Shown: positions 52,725 to 61,699 of the stretch, one piece after another
Numbering within the stretch: position 1 is the first letter of the stretch
How the letters are laid out: each line of letters opens with the position of its first letter
DNA from: CADCVT01 sp036389485
GTDB taxonomy: Bacteria > Actinomycetota > Thermoleophilia > Solirubrobacterales > Solirubrobacteraceae
Direction of reading: 5' to 3'
Length of the DNA stretch: 64,000 bases
Assembly: GCA_036389485.1 (NCBI GenBank)
Contig: DASVPR010000035.1
Location: forward strand, 186,001-250,000
Translations under genes and position numbers: made by a program
The notes under the pieces: model-generated
Told to the model about the DNA's origin: nothing
What the model saw: the letters and a program-made list of their open reading frames with translations, nothing else
The model's database searches: none

Positions 52725-53378
52725 GTGGCCACCACCGCACCGCCTCCCACACAGACCCCCTCCCCTCCGGCCCCGGGAACCACCGCGCGGTTCTGGCGCG
52801 CCGTCTCGCGCCTGCGGGGCGGGCGCAGCCTGCATCCCCACGGCGTCGCGTACGAGGCCGACCTGACGGTGCCCGGCGGGGACCACGGCGCGCCGCTCCT
52901 CGACCTCCCCGGCGAGCACCGGGCGATCGTCCGCCTCAGCCGCGGCGTCGGCCTCCCGAAGCCGCTGCCGGACGTCCTCGGGCTCGCGGTGCGGATCCTG
53001 GACGCGCACGGGCCGCGCCGGCACCAGGACTTCCTCGTGGTGACGTCGATCGACGCGCCCGTGCTGCACCACCTGATCCTGCCCGGCCCGCTCGGGCCCT
53101 ACGGGCAGAGCTACTCGAGCGTGCTGCCCTACCGGGTCGGCGACCGGCTGCGCCTCGTCGGCGCGCTCCCGCGGCGGCCCGACTTCGACCTCGCCGTGGC
53201 GCCGCTCGCCGGGCGGTGGGCGCCGTTCGGGCGGCTGCGGCTGGGCGAGCGGCTGTCGCCGGAGGCGTCGTTCGCCCTGCGGTTCAACGTGTGGAACTGC
53301 GGCGGCGGCATCCGGCCGACGGGCCCGTTCCAGGGCGTCCGGGATCCCGCCTACCGAGGGAGTCAGGAAGCGCGTTAG
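52725..53378 (+). CDS. Catalase-related domain protein, uncertain
   Basis: The 217-residue protein begins after a Pro/Thr-rich linker (APPPTQTPSPPAPGTTARFW) and has the pattern GRSLHPHGVAYEADLTV, then HRAIVRLSRGVGLPKPLPDV, LGLAVRILD and RHQDFLVVTS. These match a small family resembling the heme-catalase fold (HGV, RLSRG, LGLAVR). No distal His/Asn pair or proximal Tyr motif could be fixed, so peroxide activity is uncertain. The GTG at 52725 is chosen; a start at 52662 would add a basic low-complexity stretch. It is followed immediately by DUF72. Confidence 0.65.
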   Translation: MATTAPPPTQTPSPPAPGTTARFWRAVSRLRGGRSLHPHGVAYEADLTVPGGDHGAPLLDLPGEHRAIVRLSRGVGLPKPLPDVLGLAVRILDAHGPRRHQDFLVVTSIDAPVLHHLILPGPLGPYGQSYSSVLPYRVGDRLRLVGALPRRPDFDLAVAPLAGRWAPFGRLRLGERLSPEASFALRFNVWNCGGGIRPTGPFQGVRDPAYRGSQEAR

Positions 53379-54269
53379 ATGGCCGGGCGGATCGTCGTCG
53401 GGACCTCCTCCTGGGCGGACCCGGGGTTCGTCGAGGAGTGGTACCCGCCCGGCCTGCCCGCCCGCGAGCGACTCGCCTGGTACGCCGAGCGCTTCGACGC
53501 CGTCGAGGTGAACTCGACGTTCTACGCCGTGCCCGAGCGGCGGACGGTCGAGCGCTGGGTCGAGCAGACGCCCGACGAGTTCACGTTCGACGTCAAGCTC
53601 CACCGGCTGCTGTCCCGCCACTCGGCCGACCTGAAGTCGCTGCCGACCGACGTCCGCGACCGCGCGCGCACCAACGAGCGTGGGCGGGTGACGCTCACCC
53701 CCGAGCTCGAGGCGGCGATGCTCGAGGAGGTGCTCGCCGCGGTCGAGCCGCTCGAGGAGGAAGGCAAGCTCTCGTCGTTCCTGCTGCAGCTGTCGCCGTC
53801 GTTCAAGCCGAAGAGCAACCGGCTCGACGAGCTCGACCCGATCGTCTCCGCGCTCGCGCCGCGGCCGGTGGCGATCGAGTTCCGCCACCGCGGGTGGGTG
53901 GACGACAAGCGGCTGGAGGACACGCTGGGGTGGCTGTCCGACCACGGCGCGGCGTTCGTCTGCACCGATTCCCCCCAGGGGAAGGCGGTGACGATGATGC
54001 CGCCGGTCGACGCCGTCACCCGCGACGACCTCGCCTACTTCCGCGCGCACGGCCGCAACGTCCAGGGCTACCAGTCGGGGAAGACCGTCGCCGAGCGGTT
54101 CGCGTGGGACTACGGGCCGGAGGAGCTGAAGGAGCTGGCTGGCCGCGCGCAGGGCCTCGCGTCGGACGCGGAGATCGTCCGCGTGATGTTCAACAACAAC
54201 CGGGGCGCCGACGCGCCGAAGGCCGGGGAGCGGATGCGCGAGCTGCTGGGGCAGGTGGCGAAGGCGTGA
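53379..54269 (+). CDS. DUF72 (YecE-like) protein, first copy
   Basis: The 296-residue TIM-barrel protein of the DUF72 family starts MAGRIVVGTSSWADPGFVEE and contains WYAERFDAVEVNSTFYAVP near residue 33, PVAIEFRHRGWVD near 168, and ends with VMFNNNRGADAPK. The family has no proven activity. It is followed, with GTGA overlaps, by a uracil-DNA glycosylase and a second DUF72 protein, which suggests a role in nucleic-acid maintenance. The ATG directly follows the preceding stop codon. Confidence 0.88.
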   Translation: MAGRIVVGTSSWADPGFVEEWYPPGLPARERLAWYAERFDAVEVNSTFYAVPERRTVERWVEQTPDEFTFDVKLHRLLSRHSADLKSLPTDVRDRARTNERGRVTLTPELEAAMLEEVLAAVEPLEEEGKLSSFLLQLSPSFKPKSNRLDELDPIVSALAPRPVAIEFRHRGWVDDKRLEDTLGWLSDHGAAFVCTDSPQGKAVTMMPPVDAVTRDDLAYFRAHGRNVQGYQSGKTVAERFAWDYGPEELKELAGRAQGLASDAEIVRVMFNNNRGADAPKAGERMRELLGQVAKA

Positions 54270-54817
54270 AGGCGGAGCGGCTGCAGGCGATCGCCGACGA
54301 GATCGGGGCGCACCTGCCCTGCGAGCTCGAGATCTGCAACGAGGCGACGAACCTCGTGCCGGGTGAGGGGAACCCGGACGCGGACGTCGTCTTCGTCGGC
54401 GAGGCGCCCGGCGCCTCCGAGGACAAGCAGGGCCGTCCCTTCGTCGGCAACGCCGGGAGGTTCCTCGCGCGGCTGCTCGAGGACGCGGGGCTGGTGCGCG
54501 AGGACGTGTTCATCACGAACGTGGTGAAGGCGCGGCCTCCGAAGAACCGGGACCCGCGGGTGAAGGAGGTCCGCCACTACCTGCCGTGGCTGCTGGCCCA
54601 GCTCGAGGTCATCGAGCCGCGGGTCGTCGTGCCGCTCGGGCGGCAGGCGCTGGCGCACTTCGCCGCCGACGTGAAGATCACCGAGGCGCACGGCCATGCG
54701 ATCGAGCGCGACGGCCGGCTGATCTTCCCGATGTTCCACCCCGCCGCCGCGCTGCACAACGAGGACCTTCGCCCGGTGCTCCACGCCGACGCCCGCGCGC
54801 TGGGCGAGATCCTGTGA
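54266..54817 (+). CDS. Uracil-DNA glycosylase, family 4-type
   Basis: The 183-residue enzyme removes uracil from DNA. It shows the family 4/5 motifs GEAPGASEDKQGRPFVG (residues 45-61), FITNVVKARPPKNRDP (82-97) and MFHPAAALHN near 158. The iron-sulfur cluster cysteines are incomplete: Cys19 and Cys24 are present (LPCELEIC), but the third (normally VKCRPP) is Ala89 and the fourth (normally in EACRPYL) is replaced in EVRHYLPWL. So the cluster may be absent. The GTG at 54266 overlaps the DUF72 stop. It should function in base-excision repair with its neighbours. Confidence 0.88.
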   Translation: MKAERLQAIADEIGAHLPCELEICNEATNLVPGEGNPDADVVFVGEAPGASEDKQGRPFVGNAGRFLARLLEDAGLVREDVFITNVVKARPPKNRDPRVKEVRHYLPWLLAQLEVIEPRVVVPLGRQALAHFAADVKITEAHGHAIERDGRLIFPMFHPAAALHNEDLRPVLHADARALGEIL

Positions 54818-55548
54818 CGCGGATCCGCGTCGGGTGCTCGGGGTGGAACTACGCGCACTGGCGCAACGGCGTCTTCTACCCGCCGAAGTGCCCGCCCTCG
54901 AAGTGGCTGCCGTTCTACGCCCGGTCGTTCGACACCGTCGAGGTCAACGCGACCTTCTACCGGCTGACCAAGCCGCACATCGTCGCCAACTGGATCCAGC
55001 AGACCCCCTACGACTTCGTCTTCACGATCAAGGGCAGCCGCTATCTGACGCACATCAAGCGGCTGCAGGAGCGCGATCTTGGCTTCCGGCGGTTCTACGA
55101 CTCGATCGCGCCGCTCGTCGGCCACCACAAGATGGGCCCGGTGCTCTGGCAGCTGCCGCCGGACTTCAAGCGCGACGACGACCGCCTGCACGCGTGGCTC
55201 GAGGCGCTCCCGCCCGGCCGCCACACGATGGAGTTCCGGCACGAGACGTGGTTCGAGCCGCCGGTGCTCGACATGCTGCGCGGGCGAAACGTCGCGCTCA
55301 CCTGGCCGGACCGGCCGAACCTGCCGAAGCCGCCGTCGCTGGAGCCGACCGCCGACTTCGCGTTCATCCGCTTCCACTGGGGGGCCCGCGGTCGGCGGGG
55401 GAACTACTCCGACGCGGAGATCGCCGAGTGGGCCGACCGCATCCGCGCCCTAGCATCGGACGTCGACGTGTTCGCCTACTTCAACAACGACTGGGAGGGC
55501 TTCGCGGTCGAGAACGGCCGGCGCCTTCGCCGGCTGCTCGACGCGTGA
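54814..55548 (+). CDS. DUF72 (YecE-like) protein, second copy
   Basis: The 244-residue protein starts VTRIRVGCSGWNYAHWRNGV and contains FYARSFDTVEVNATFYRLT near residue 35, HTMEFRHETWFEPPVLDML near 135 and FAYFNNDWEGFAVENGRRL near 222, all DUF72 marks. It is shorter than the copy at 53379-54269 (244 versus 296 residues) and only moderately similar, so this is an old duplication or two subfamilies. The GTG at 54814 overlaps the glycosylase stop and its own stop overlaps the transporter's start. Confidence 0.88.
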   Translation: MTRIRVGCSGWNYAHWRNGVFYPPKCPPSKWLPFYARSFDTVEVNATFYRLTKPHIVANWIQQTPYDFVFTIKGSRYLTHIKRLQERDLGFRRFYDSIAPLVGHHKMGPVLWQLPPDFKRDDDRLHAWLEALPPGRHTMEFRHETWFEPPVLDMLRGRNVALTWPDRPNLPKPPSLEPTADFAFIRFHWGARGRRGNYSDAEIAEWADRIRALASDVDVFAYFNNDWEGFAVENGRRLRRLLDA

Positions 55549-56735
55549 CTGCCTACCTCGCCGTCCTGCGCGCCGGCCGGATCGGCTGGCTGGAGCTCGC
55601 GACCCTCGTCGGCCGGCTGCCGATCGGGATCAACGGCCTCGCGCTCGTGCTCTTCCTGAAGGAGGAGACCGGCTCCTTCGGGCCGGCGGGCGCGGTCGCG
55701 GGCGGGATGGCGCTCGGGATCGGGCTTGGGGCGCCGATCATGGGGCGGATCGTCGACCGGCGGGGCACCGGCGTGCTCATGCTGCTCGCCGCGGGCCACG
55801 CGGCCGGGATCCTCGGGCTGCTCGCGCTGGGGAAGGCCGACGCGCCGCAGGTCCTGCTCGTCGCGCTCGCCGTGTTCACCGGGGCGATGTTCCCGCCCTC
55901 GCCGTCGGTGCTCCGCGCGCGCTTCCCGGCGCTGCTGCGCGACCAGCCGCACCTCATGCAGTCCGCGTACGCGCTCGACTCGGTCCTCCTCGAGCTGTCG
56001 TTCGTCACCGCGCCGCTGCTCGTCGCGCTCGTCGTGGCGGTGCTCGATCCCGGCGCCGCGCTCGTGCTCGCCGCGGCCACCGGCGTCGCCGGCACCGCCG
56101 CCTTCGTCGCCCTGCTGCCCGCGGGCTGCGAACCGGTCCGGCCGGCCGGCGCCGACCGCGACCTGCTCGGGCCGCTGCGCTCGCCCGCCCTGCGCGCGCT
56201 CGTGATCACGATGCTGCCGTTCGGCTTCGCGATCGGCGCGGTCGAGGTCTCCCTGCCGGCGTTCAGCGAGGCCGAGGGCAACCGCGACCTCGCGGGCATC
56301 CTCCTCGCGACGTGGTCGATCGGCAGCGCGGTCGGCGGCTTCGTCTACGGCGTCCGGCCCCGAGCGATCCCGGTCGCCCGCGCGCACTTCCGCTTCGCGG
56401 TCCTGCTCCCGCTCGGCTTCCTCCCGGCGCTCCTCGCCCCGTCGATCCCGCTCATGGCGCTGCTGATCGTGCCGGCGGGCCTCTTCATCGCACCGCTCAT
56501 CGCGACCCGCAACGAGCTGGCCAGCTCCGTCGCCCCGCCGGGCACCGCCACCGAGGCCCTCACCTGGCCCCTGACGGCGCTGGTCGGCGGCATCGCCCTC
56601 GGCGCCGCCGTCGGAGGCGCGCTCGCGGACGCCGAGGGCTGGCGAGCGGTCATCCTCGCGGCCGTCGCCGCGGGCTCCGTCGGAGCGGCGATCGCCACCA
56701 GCCGCCGCGCCACGCTGGCGGCGGCGACCGCCTAG
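55545..56735 (+). CDS. MFS transporter
   Basis: The 396-residue protein has about twelve membrane helices, with the MFS loop pattern GAPIMGRIVDRRGTGVLMLL between helices 2 and 3 and a central break (EPVRPAGADRDLLGPLRS) between two six-helix halves. It probably exports small molecules. The substrate is unknown. The GTG at 55545 overlaps the DUF72 stop, making it the last gene of the four-gene operon. Its stop shares CTAG with the small convergent gene. Confidence 0.85.
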   Translation: MTAYLAVLRAGRIGWLELATLVGRLPIGINGLALVLFLKEETGSFGPAGAVAGGMALGIGLGAPIMGRIVDRRGTGVLMLLAAGHAAGILGLLALGKADAPQVLLVALAVFTGAMFPPSPSVLRARFPALLRDQPHLMQSAYALDSVLLELSFVTAPLLVALVVAVLDPGAALVLAAATGVAGTAAFVALLPAGCEPVRPAGADRDLLGPLRSPALRALVITMLPFGFAIGAVEVSLPAFSEAEGNRDLAGILLATWSIGSAVGGFVYGVRPRAIPVARAHFRFAVLLPLGFLPALLAPSIPLMALLIVPAGLFIAPLIATRNELASSVAPPGTATEALTWPLTALVGGIALGAAVGGALADAEGWRAVILAAVAAGSVGAAIATSRRATLAAATA

Positions 56736-56926
56736 CCCTGGGACTCGTCGAGGTCTTCGCCGCGGGCGTAGGCCTGGTTCTGGCTGCGCTCGCCGAGGAC
56801 CTGGGCCATGATGAACACCACGAGGCCGTTGACGAGCAGGGGGAAGAACACGAAGAACACGCCGGCGAGGCCGAGCGTCGCGTCCCAGTCGTTCGAGTTC
56901 CAGCCGAGGAAGTCCGCCAGCACCAT
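56732..56926 (-). CDS. Small membrane protein, unknown
   Basis: The 64-residue protein (start ATG 56926) has an N-terminal amphipathic part (MVLADFLGWNSNDWDATLGL), one membrane helix (AGVFFVFFPLLVNGLVVFIM) and a tail (QVLGERSQNQAYARGEDLDE). No family was recognised. Its start codon overlaps that of fdhD on the other strand (within CCATGG), which is unusual for two real genes; the clear helix supports it, but a shared start makes its status uncertain. Confidence 0.55.
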   Translation of the reverse strand: MVLADFLGWNSNDWDATLGLAGVFFVFFPLLVNGLVVFIMAQVLGERSQNQAYARGEDLDESQG

Positions 56927-57668
56927 GGAGCGAAAGATACCCGTCGAGGGTCGCGAGGACTTCGTCGCCGTCGAGGAGCCGCTCGAGATCCGAGTCGACG
57001 GGCGGGCGCTCGCCGTCACGATGCGGACGCCCGGCCACGACGAGGAGCTGGCGCTCGGGTTCCTGCACGGCGAGGGGCTGATCGGGGAGGCGCGCGTCGC
57101 CGGGCCGACGAAGGACTTCGCGGCGAATGTCGTCGAGGTCGAGGGCCCGCTCCTGAAGGACCCCGGGGCCCGGAGCTTCTACACGACGTCCTCGTGCGGG
57201 GTCTGCGGGAAGGGCGCGCTGGAGCAGGTCGCGGTCGATGCGCCTCGCCTCGAAGACGGACCGCGGCTGCGAAGGGACGTCGTGGCGCGCCTGCCGGAGG
57301 CGTTGAGGGAGGCGCAGCCGGGGTTCGCGACGACCGGCGGCCTCCACGCGACCGGCCTGTTCACGCCGGACGGCGACCTGCTCGCCGTCCGCGAGGACGT
57401 CGGCCGCCACAACGCGATGGACAAGGTGATCGGCTGGGCGCTGAGCGAGGGTCAGATCCCGCTGACGGGGTATGTGCTGTGCGTGTCCGGCCGCCTGTCC
57501 TTCGAGCTCGTCCAGAAGGCGGCGGTCGCCGGCGCGCCGGTGCTCGTCGGCGTGGGCGCGCCGACGTCGCTCGCGGTCGAGCTGGCGCGGGACCGCAACC
57601 TGACCCTCGCGGGGTTTGCGCGAGCGGGCCGCGTGAACGTGTACGCCGCGAGCGAGCGTGTCCGCTAG
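56925..57668 (+). CDS. fdhD: Formate dehydrogenase sulfurtransferase FdhD
   Basis: The 247-residue protein passes sulfur to the molybdenum (or tungsten) bis-MGD cofactor of formate dehydrogenase. It carries the sulfur-relay motif SSCGVCGKG near residue 90, AVREDVGRHNAMDKVIG near 150 and SGRLSFELVQKA near 188. The ATG at 56925 begins MERKIPVEGREDF. The gene's last 11 bases overlap the start of fdhA, so the maturation factor is made together with its client, consistent with a functional operon. Confidence 0.95.
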   Translation: MERKIPVEGREDFVAVEEPLEIRVDGRALAVTMRTPGHDEELALGFLHGEGLIGEARVAGPTKDFAANVVEVEGPLLKDPGARSFYTTSSCGVCGKGALEQVAVDAPRLEDGPRLRRDVVARLPEALREAQPGFATTGGLHATGLFTPDGDLLAVREDVGRHNAMDKVIGWALSEGQIPLTGYVLCVSGRLSFELVQKAAVAGAPVLVGVGAPTSLAVELARDRNLTLAGFARAGRVNVYAASERVR

Positions 57669-60600
57669 CCACTTCCGCCGCCTGCGCGAGCTGCCGCTCG
57701 TCGGCCGCGCGGCGGACTGGGGCCTCGGCCCGGCGGCGGTCTCGAAGCGCACGCAACGAGCCGGCGCCCGGATCGCCGGACTGAAGGCGACCGAGTCCGT
57801 CTGCCCGTACTGCGCGGTCGGCTGCTCGCAGCTCGTCTACACCCGCGATGGCGAGCTCGTCGACATCGAGGGCAACCCGCGCTCGCCGATCAACCAGGGC
57901 ACGCTGTGCCCGAAGGGCGCGGCGTCGCGCCAGCTCGTCCAGCAGCCGGGGCGCCTGACGAAGATCCGGTACCGGCGGCCGGGCGGCACCGAGTGGGAGG
58001 ACCTGGGGCTCGACGAAGCGATGGACATGATCGCCCAGCGGGTCGTCGAGGCGCGCGAGAACGGCTGGCAGGACCACGACCACCACGGCCGGCGCGTCGA
58101 CCGGACGCTCGGCTTCGCCCACCTCGGCGGCGCGACGCTCGACAACGAGGAGAACTACCTCATCAAGAAGTCGTTCACGGCGCTCGGCGCGGTGCAGATC
58201 GAGAACCAGGCCCGCATATGACACTCGTCGACCGTCCCCGGTCTGGGGACGTCGTTCGGGCGCGGCGGCGCCACCGACTTCCAGCAGTCGACGGCCAACG
58301 CGGACTGCATCCTCATCCAGGGCGGCAACACCGCCGAGGCGCATCCCGTCGGCTTCAGGTGGCTGATGAAGGCGAAGGAGCGCGGGGCGAAGCTCATCCA
58401 CGTCGACCCTCGGTTCGGCCGCACGTCGCAGATGGCCGACCTGCACGTCCCGATCCGCGCGGGCACCGACATCGCGTTCCTCGGCGGGCTCATCCGCCAC
58501 GTGATCGAGACGAAGGCGTACTTCACCGAGTACGTCCTCAACTACACGAACGCCGCGACGCTGGTCGGCGAGGCGTTCCAGGACACGGAGGACCTCGGCG
58601 GCGTCTTCTCGGGGTTCGACCCGGACTCCGGCCTGTACGACCCCGCCTCCTGGGCCTACGACGGCGGCGAGGTCCCGGCGCCGGCGGGCAAGCGCGAGCA
58701 CTCGACGATGAGCTACGAGGACCGCACCGGCGCGGGGATGATGGTCGGGCCGGTCAAGGAGGACCGGACGCTGCGGCACCCGCGGTGCGTCCTGAACGTG
58801 GTGCGGAGGCATTTCGACCGTTACACGCCGGAGATGGTCGAGCGCATCTGCGGCATCTCGCGCGACGACTTCATGACCGTCGCCGACGCGCTCGTAGAGA
58901 ACTCCGGCCGCGAGCGAACGTCGATGATCGCGTACGCGGTGGGGTGGACCCAGCACACCGCCGGCGTCCAGATGATCCGCGCCGCGGCGATCCTCCAGCT
59001 GCTGCTCGGCAACGTCGGCCGCCCGGGCGGCGGGATCATGGCGATGCGCGGCCACGCGTCGATCCAGGGCTCGACCGACATCCCGACCCTGTACGACCTC
59101 CTCCCCGGCTACCTCCACATGCCGCGCGCGGAGGACGAGGAGTACGGCCTGAAGGAGTACTTCGAGCGCGGCCGCGCCGACCGCGGCTGGTGGTCGTTCT
59201 TCGACACCTACGTCGTGTCGCTCCTGAAGGCCTGGTTCGGCGAGGCCGCGACGCCCGAGAACGAGTTCGGCTTTCAGCACCTGCCGAAGATCTCCGGCAG
59301 CCACACGACGTTCGCGACGATGCTGCGGGCGATGGACGGCGGGGTCGACGGGCTGTTCCTCATGGGGCAGAACCCGGCGGTCGGCTCGCAGCACAGCGGC
59401 CTGCAGCGCCGCGCGCTCGCGTCGCTGCGGTGGCTCGTCGTGCGCGACCTGAGCGAGATCGAGAGTGCGACGTTCTGGCGCGACAGCCCGGAGGTCGAGT
59501 CGGGCGAGCTGCGCACCGAGGACATCCAGACCGAGGTCTTCCTGATGCCCGCCGCGACCCACATCGAGAAGGAGGGCACGTTCACGAACACCCAGCGGCT
59601 CGTGCAGTGGCGCGACAAGGCGCTCGACCCGCCGGGCGACGCGCGCTCCGAGCTGTGGTTCGTCTACCACCTCTTCAACCGGGTGCGGAAGCACTACGAG
59701 GGCTCCGAGCGCGAGCGCGACTGGCCGATCCTGAACCTGACGTGGGACTACGGCGACGACGAGCCGGACGCGGAGGCGATCCTCAAAGAGATCAACGGCT
59801 ACGACGTCGCGACCGGCGACCCGATCGACGGGTTCACCGACCTGCGCGACGACGGCTCGACCGCGTGCGGCTGCTGGATCTACAGCGGCGTGTACGCGGG
59901 CGGCGAGAACGTCGCGCGGCGCCGGGAGGCGGGGGACGTGGAGGATGCCGGCGGCGGCTACGTCTCGCCGAACTGGGGCTTCACGTGGCCGGCGAACCGG
60001 CACATCCTCTACAACCGCGCGTCCGCGGACCCGGAGGGCCGGCCCTGGTCGGAGCGCAAGCGCTACGTCTGGTGGGACGCGGAGCGAGGGGAGTGGACGG
60101 GCTACGACGTCCCCGACTTCCCGAGGGACAAGCGGCCCGACTACCGCGCCCCGGACGACGCCGCCGCGATGGACGCGATCTCCGGCACCGACCCGTTCAT
60201 GCTCATGCCGGACGGCCGCGCGTGGCTCTACGCGCCGGCGGGCCTGATGGACGGCCCGCTGCCGACGCACTACGAGCCGATCGAGACGCCGGTCGAGAAC
60301 CTGCTGTATCCGGAGATGGACACGAACCCGGCCGCGGCGCGGTGGAAGCGGCCGGAGAACCCGTACCACGCGGTCGGCGACCCGCGGTTCCCGGTCGTGG
60401 CGACGACGTTCCGGCTGACCGAGCACCACACCGCGGGCGCGATGAGCCGCAACCTGCCGTGGCTGGCCGAGCTGCAGCCGGAGATGTTCGTCGAGGTCGG
60501 CCCGGAGCTGGCGAAGGACCGCGGGATCGAGGACGGCGGCTGGCTCGTCGTCGCGACGGCGCGCGGGGAGATCGAGGCGCGGGCGCGCGTGACCGAGCGG

Positions 60601-60885
60601 ATGCGGCCGCTGCGCATCGACGGCAGGCGCGTCCACCAGATCGCGCTGCCCTGGCACTGGGGCTACGGAGGCGGCTCGCGCGGCGACGCGGCGAACGACC
60701 TCGGCGTGCTGTCGGGCGATCCGAACGTGATGATCCAGGAGTCCAAGGCGTTCTCGTGCGACGTGCGCGCGGGGCGGCGGCACGGCGCGTCGACGTCGCG
60801 CCTCGCCCGCGCCTCCTCCCATCACGCCGTCGCCGCGAACGAGGACGACCTCCTCGCCGAGTACCCGAAGGAGACGCCGCCGTGA
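57658..60885 (+). CDS. fdhA: Formate dehydrogenase alpha subunit, selenocysteine-containing
   Basis: This is the molybdenum/tungsten bis-MGD catalytic subunit (1075 residues with Sec). The N-terminus has the [4Fe-4S] site Cys49, Cys52, Cys56 and Cys84 (VCPYCAVGC, GTLCPKG). Codon 188, TGA at 58219-58221, is read as selenocysteine: the sequence before is VQIENQARI and after it HSSTVPGLGTSFGRGGATDF, matching the Sec-His active site of FdnG. Downstream are MSMRG-type blocks such as WTQHTAGVQMIRAAAILQ. No Tat signal is evident. Starts at GTG 57658 within fdhD. Treating TGA as a stop would give a dead 187-residue fragment. The fused reading is well supported. Confidence 0.93.
58219..58250 (+). promoter_or_regulatory. 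Sec-TGA and bacterial SECIS element
   Basis: The TGA at 58219-58221 is followed, after 12 nt, by a perfect six-pair hairpin: GTCCCC at 58234-58239, loop GGTCT at 58240-58244, GGGGAC at 58245-58250. The GGUCU loop and the distance match the bacterial SECIS that binds SelB in E. coli fdhF. The hairpin lies inside the coding sequence and codes for VPGLGT. This supports UGA recoding. Confidence 0.9.
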
Positions 60886-61699
60886 CCGAGCGCGCGATCG
60901 AGCGCCCCGGCGCAGAGCGGATGGGGTTCTTCACCGACACGACGGTGTGCATCGGGTGCAAGGCGTGCGAGGTCGCGTGCAAGCAGTGGAACGACCTGCC
61001 CGCCGAGGAGACCGAGTTCAAGCCGGGCTCGTCCTACGACTTCACCAACGAGCTCGGCGCGACGACGTGGCGGCACGTCCGGTTCGTCGAGCTGCTGGCC
61101 GACGAGGAGCCGGCGTCGCCCTCGTGGGTCTTCATGTCCGACGTGTGCAAGCACTGCACGCACGCCGGCTGCCTCGACGCGTGCCCGACCGGCGCGCTGA
61201 TCAGGACCGAGTTCGACACGGTCGTCCTCCAGCCGGACGTCTGCAACGGCTGCGGGTACTGCATCCCGTCGTGCCCGTTCGGCGTCGTCGACCGCGATCA
61301 CATCGACGGCCGCGCCGCGAAGTGCACCCTCTGCTATGACCGGCTGCAGGACGGGCTGGAGCCGGCGTGCGCGAAGTCCTGCCCGACCGACTCGATCCAG
61401 TTCGGGCCGTACGACGAGATCGTCGACCTCGCCCAGCGACGCGTCACCGAGCTGCACGCGCGTGGCACCGAGCGCGCGTACCTCTACGGCGCCGACGACG
61501 ACCTCGCCGGCGGCCTCGGCGCGTTCTTCCTCCTGACCGAGCCGCCCGAGCGCTACGGGCTGCCGGCGAACGCGGAGTCGCCGATCCAGGAGAACGTCGT
61601 GCCCGCGACCGTGGCCGCGATGGGGCGGGCCTGCTGGCCGCGGCGGGCGTCGCGGCGGCGTTCGTGGCGGGGGCCCGCGGGCGGAGGCGGCGCTGGTGA
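60882..61699 (+). CDS. fdhB: Formate dehydrogenase iron-sulfur subunit, apparent C-terminal frameshift
   Basis: The subunit passes electrons between fdhA and the membrane. Four [4Fe-4S] clusters are marked by CIGCKACEVACKQWN, CKHCTHAGCLDACPTG, CNGCGYCIPSCPFGV and CTLCYDRLQDG with ACAKSCPTDS. The GTG at 60882 overlaps the fdhA stop. Around 61622 the frame breaks: the original frame leads to Arg-rich nonsense, while a G added to the GGGG run at 61622-61625 restores a C-terminal anchor helix (GLLAAAGVAAAFVAGARG) ending at TGA 61697-61699, which overlaps the nrfD start. The intact protein would have about 272 residues. Either sequence error or mutation. Confidence 0.88.

Noticed and set aside
58216..58224. 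fdhA as a pseudogene or two genes split by TGA
   Set aside because: The position, flanks and following SECIS-type hairpin fit selenocysteine, and the frame continues perfectly for another 887 codons.
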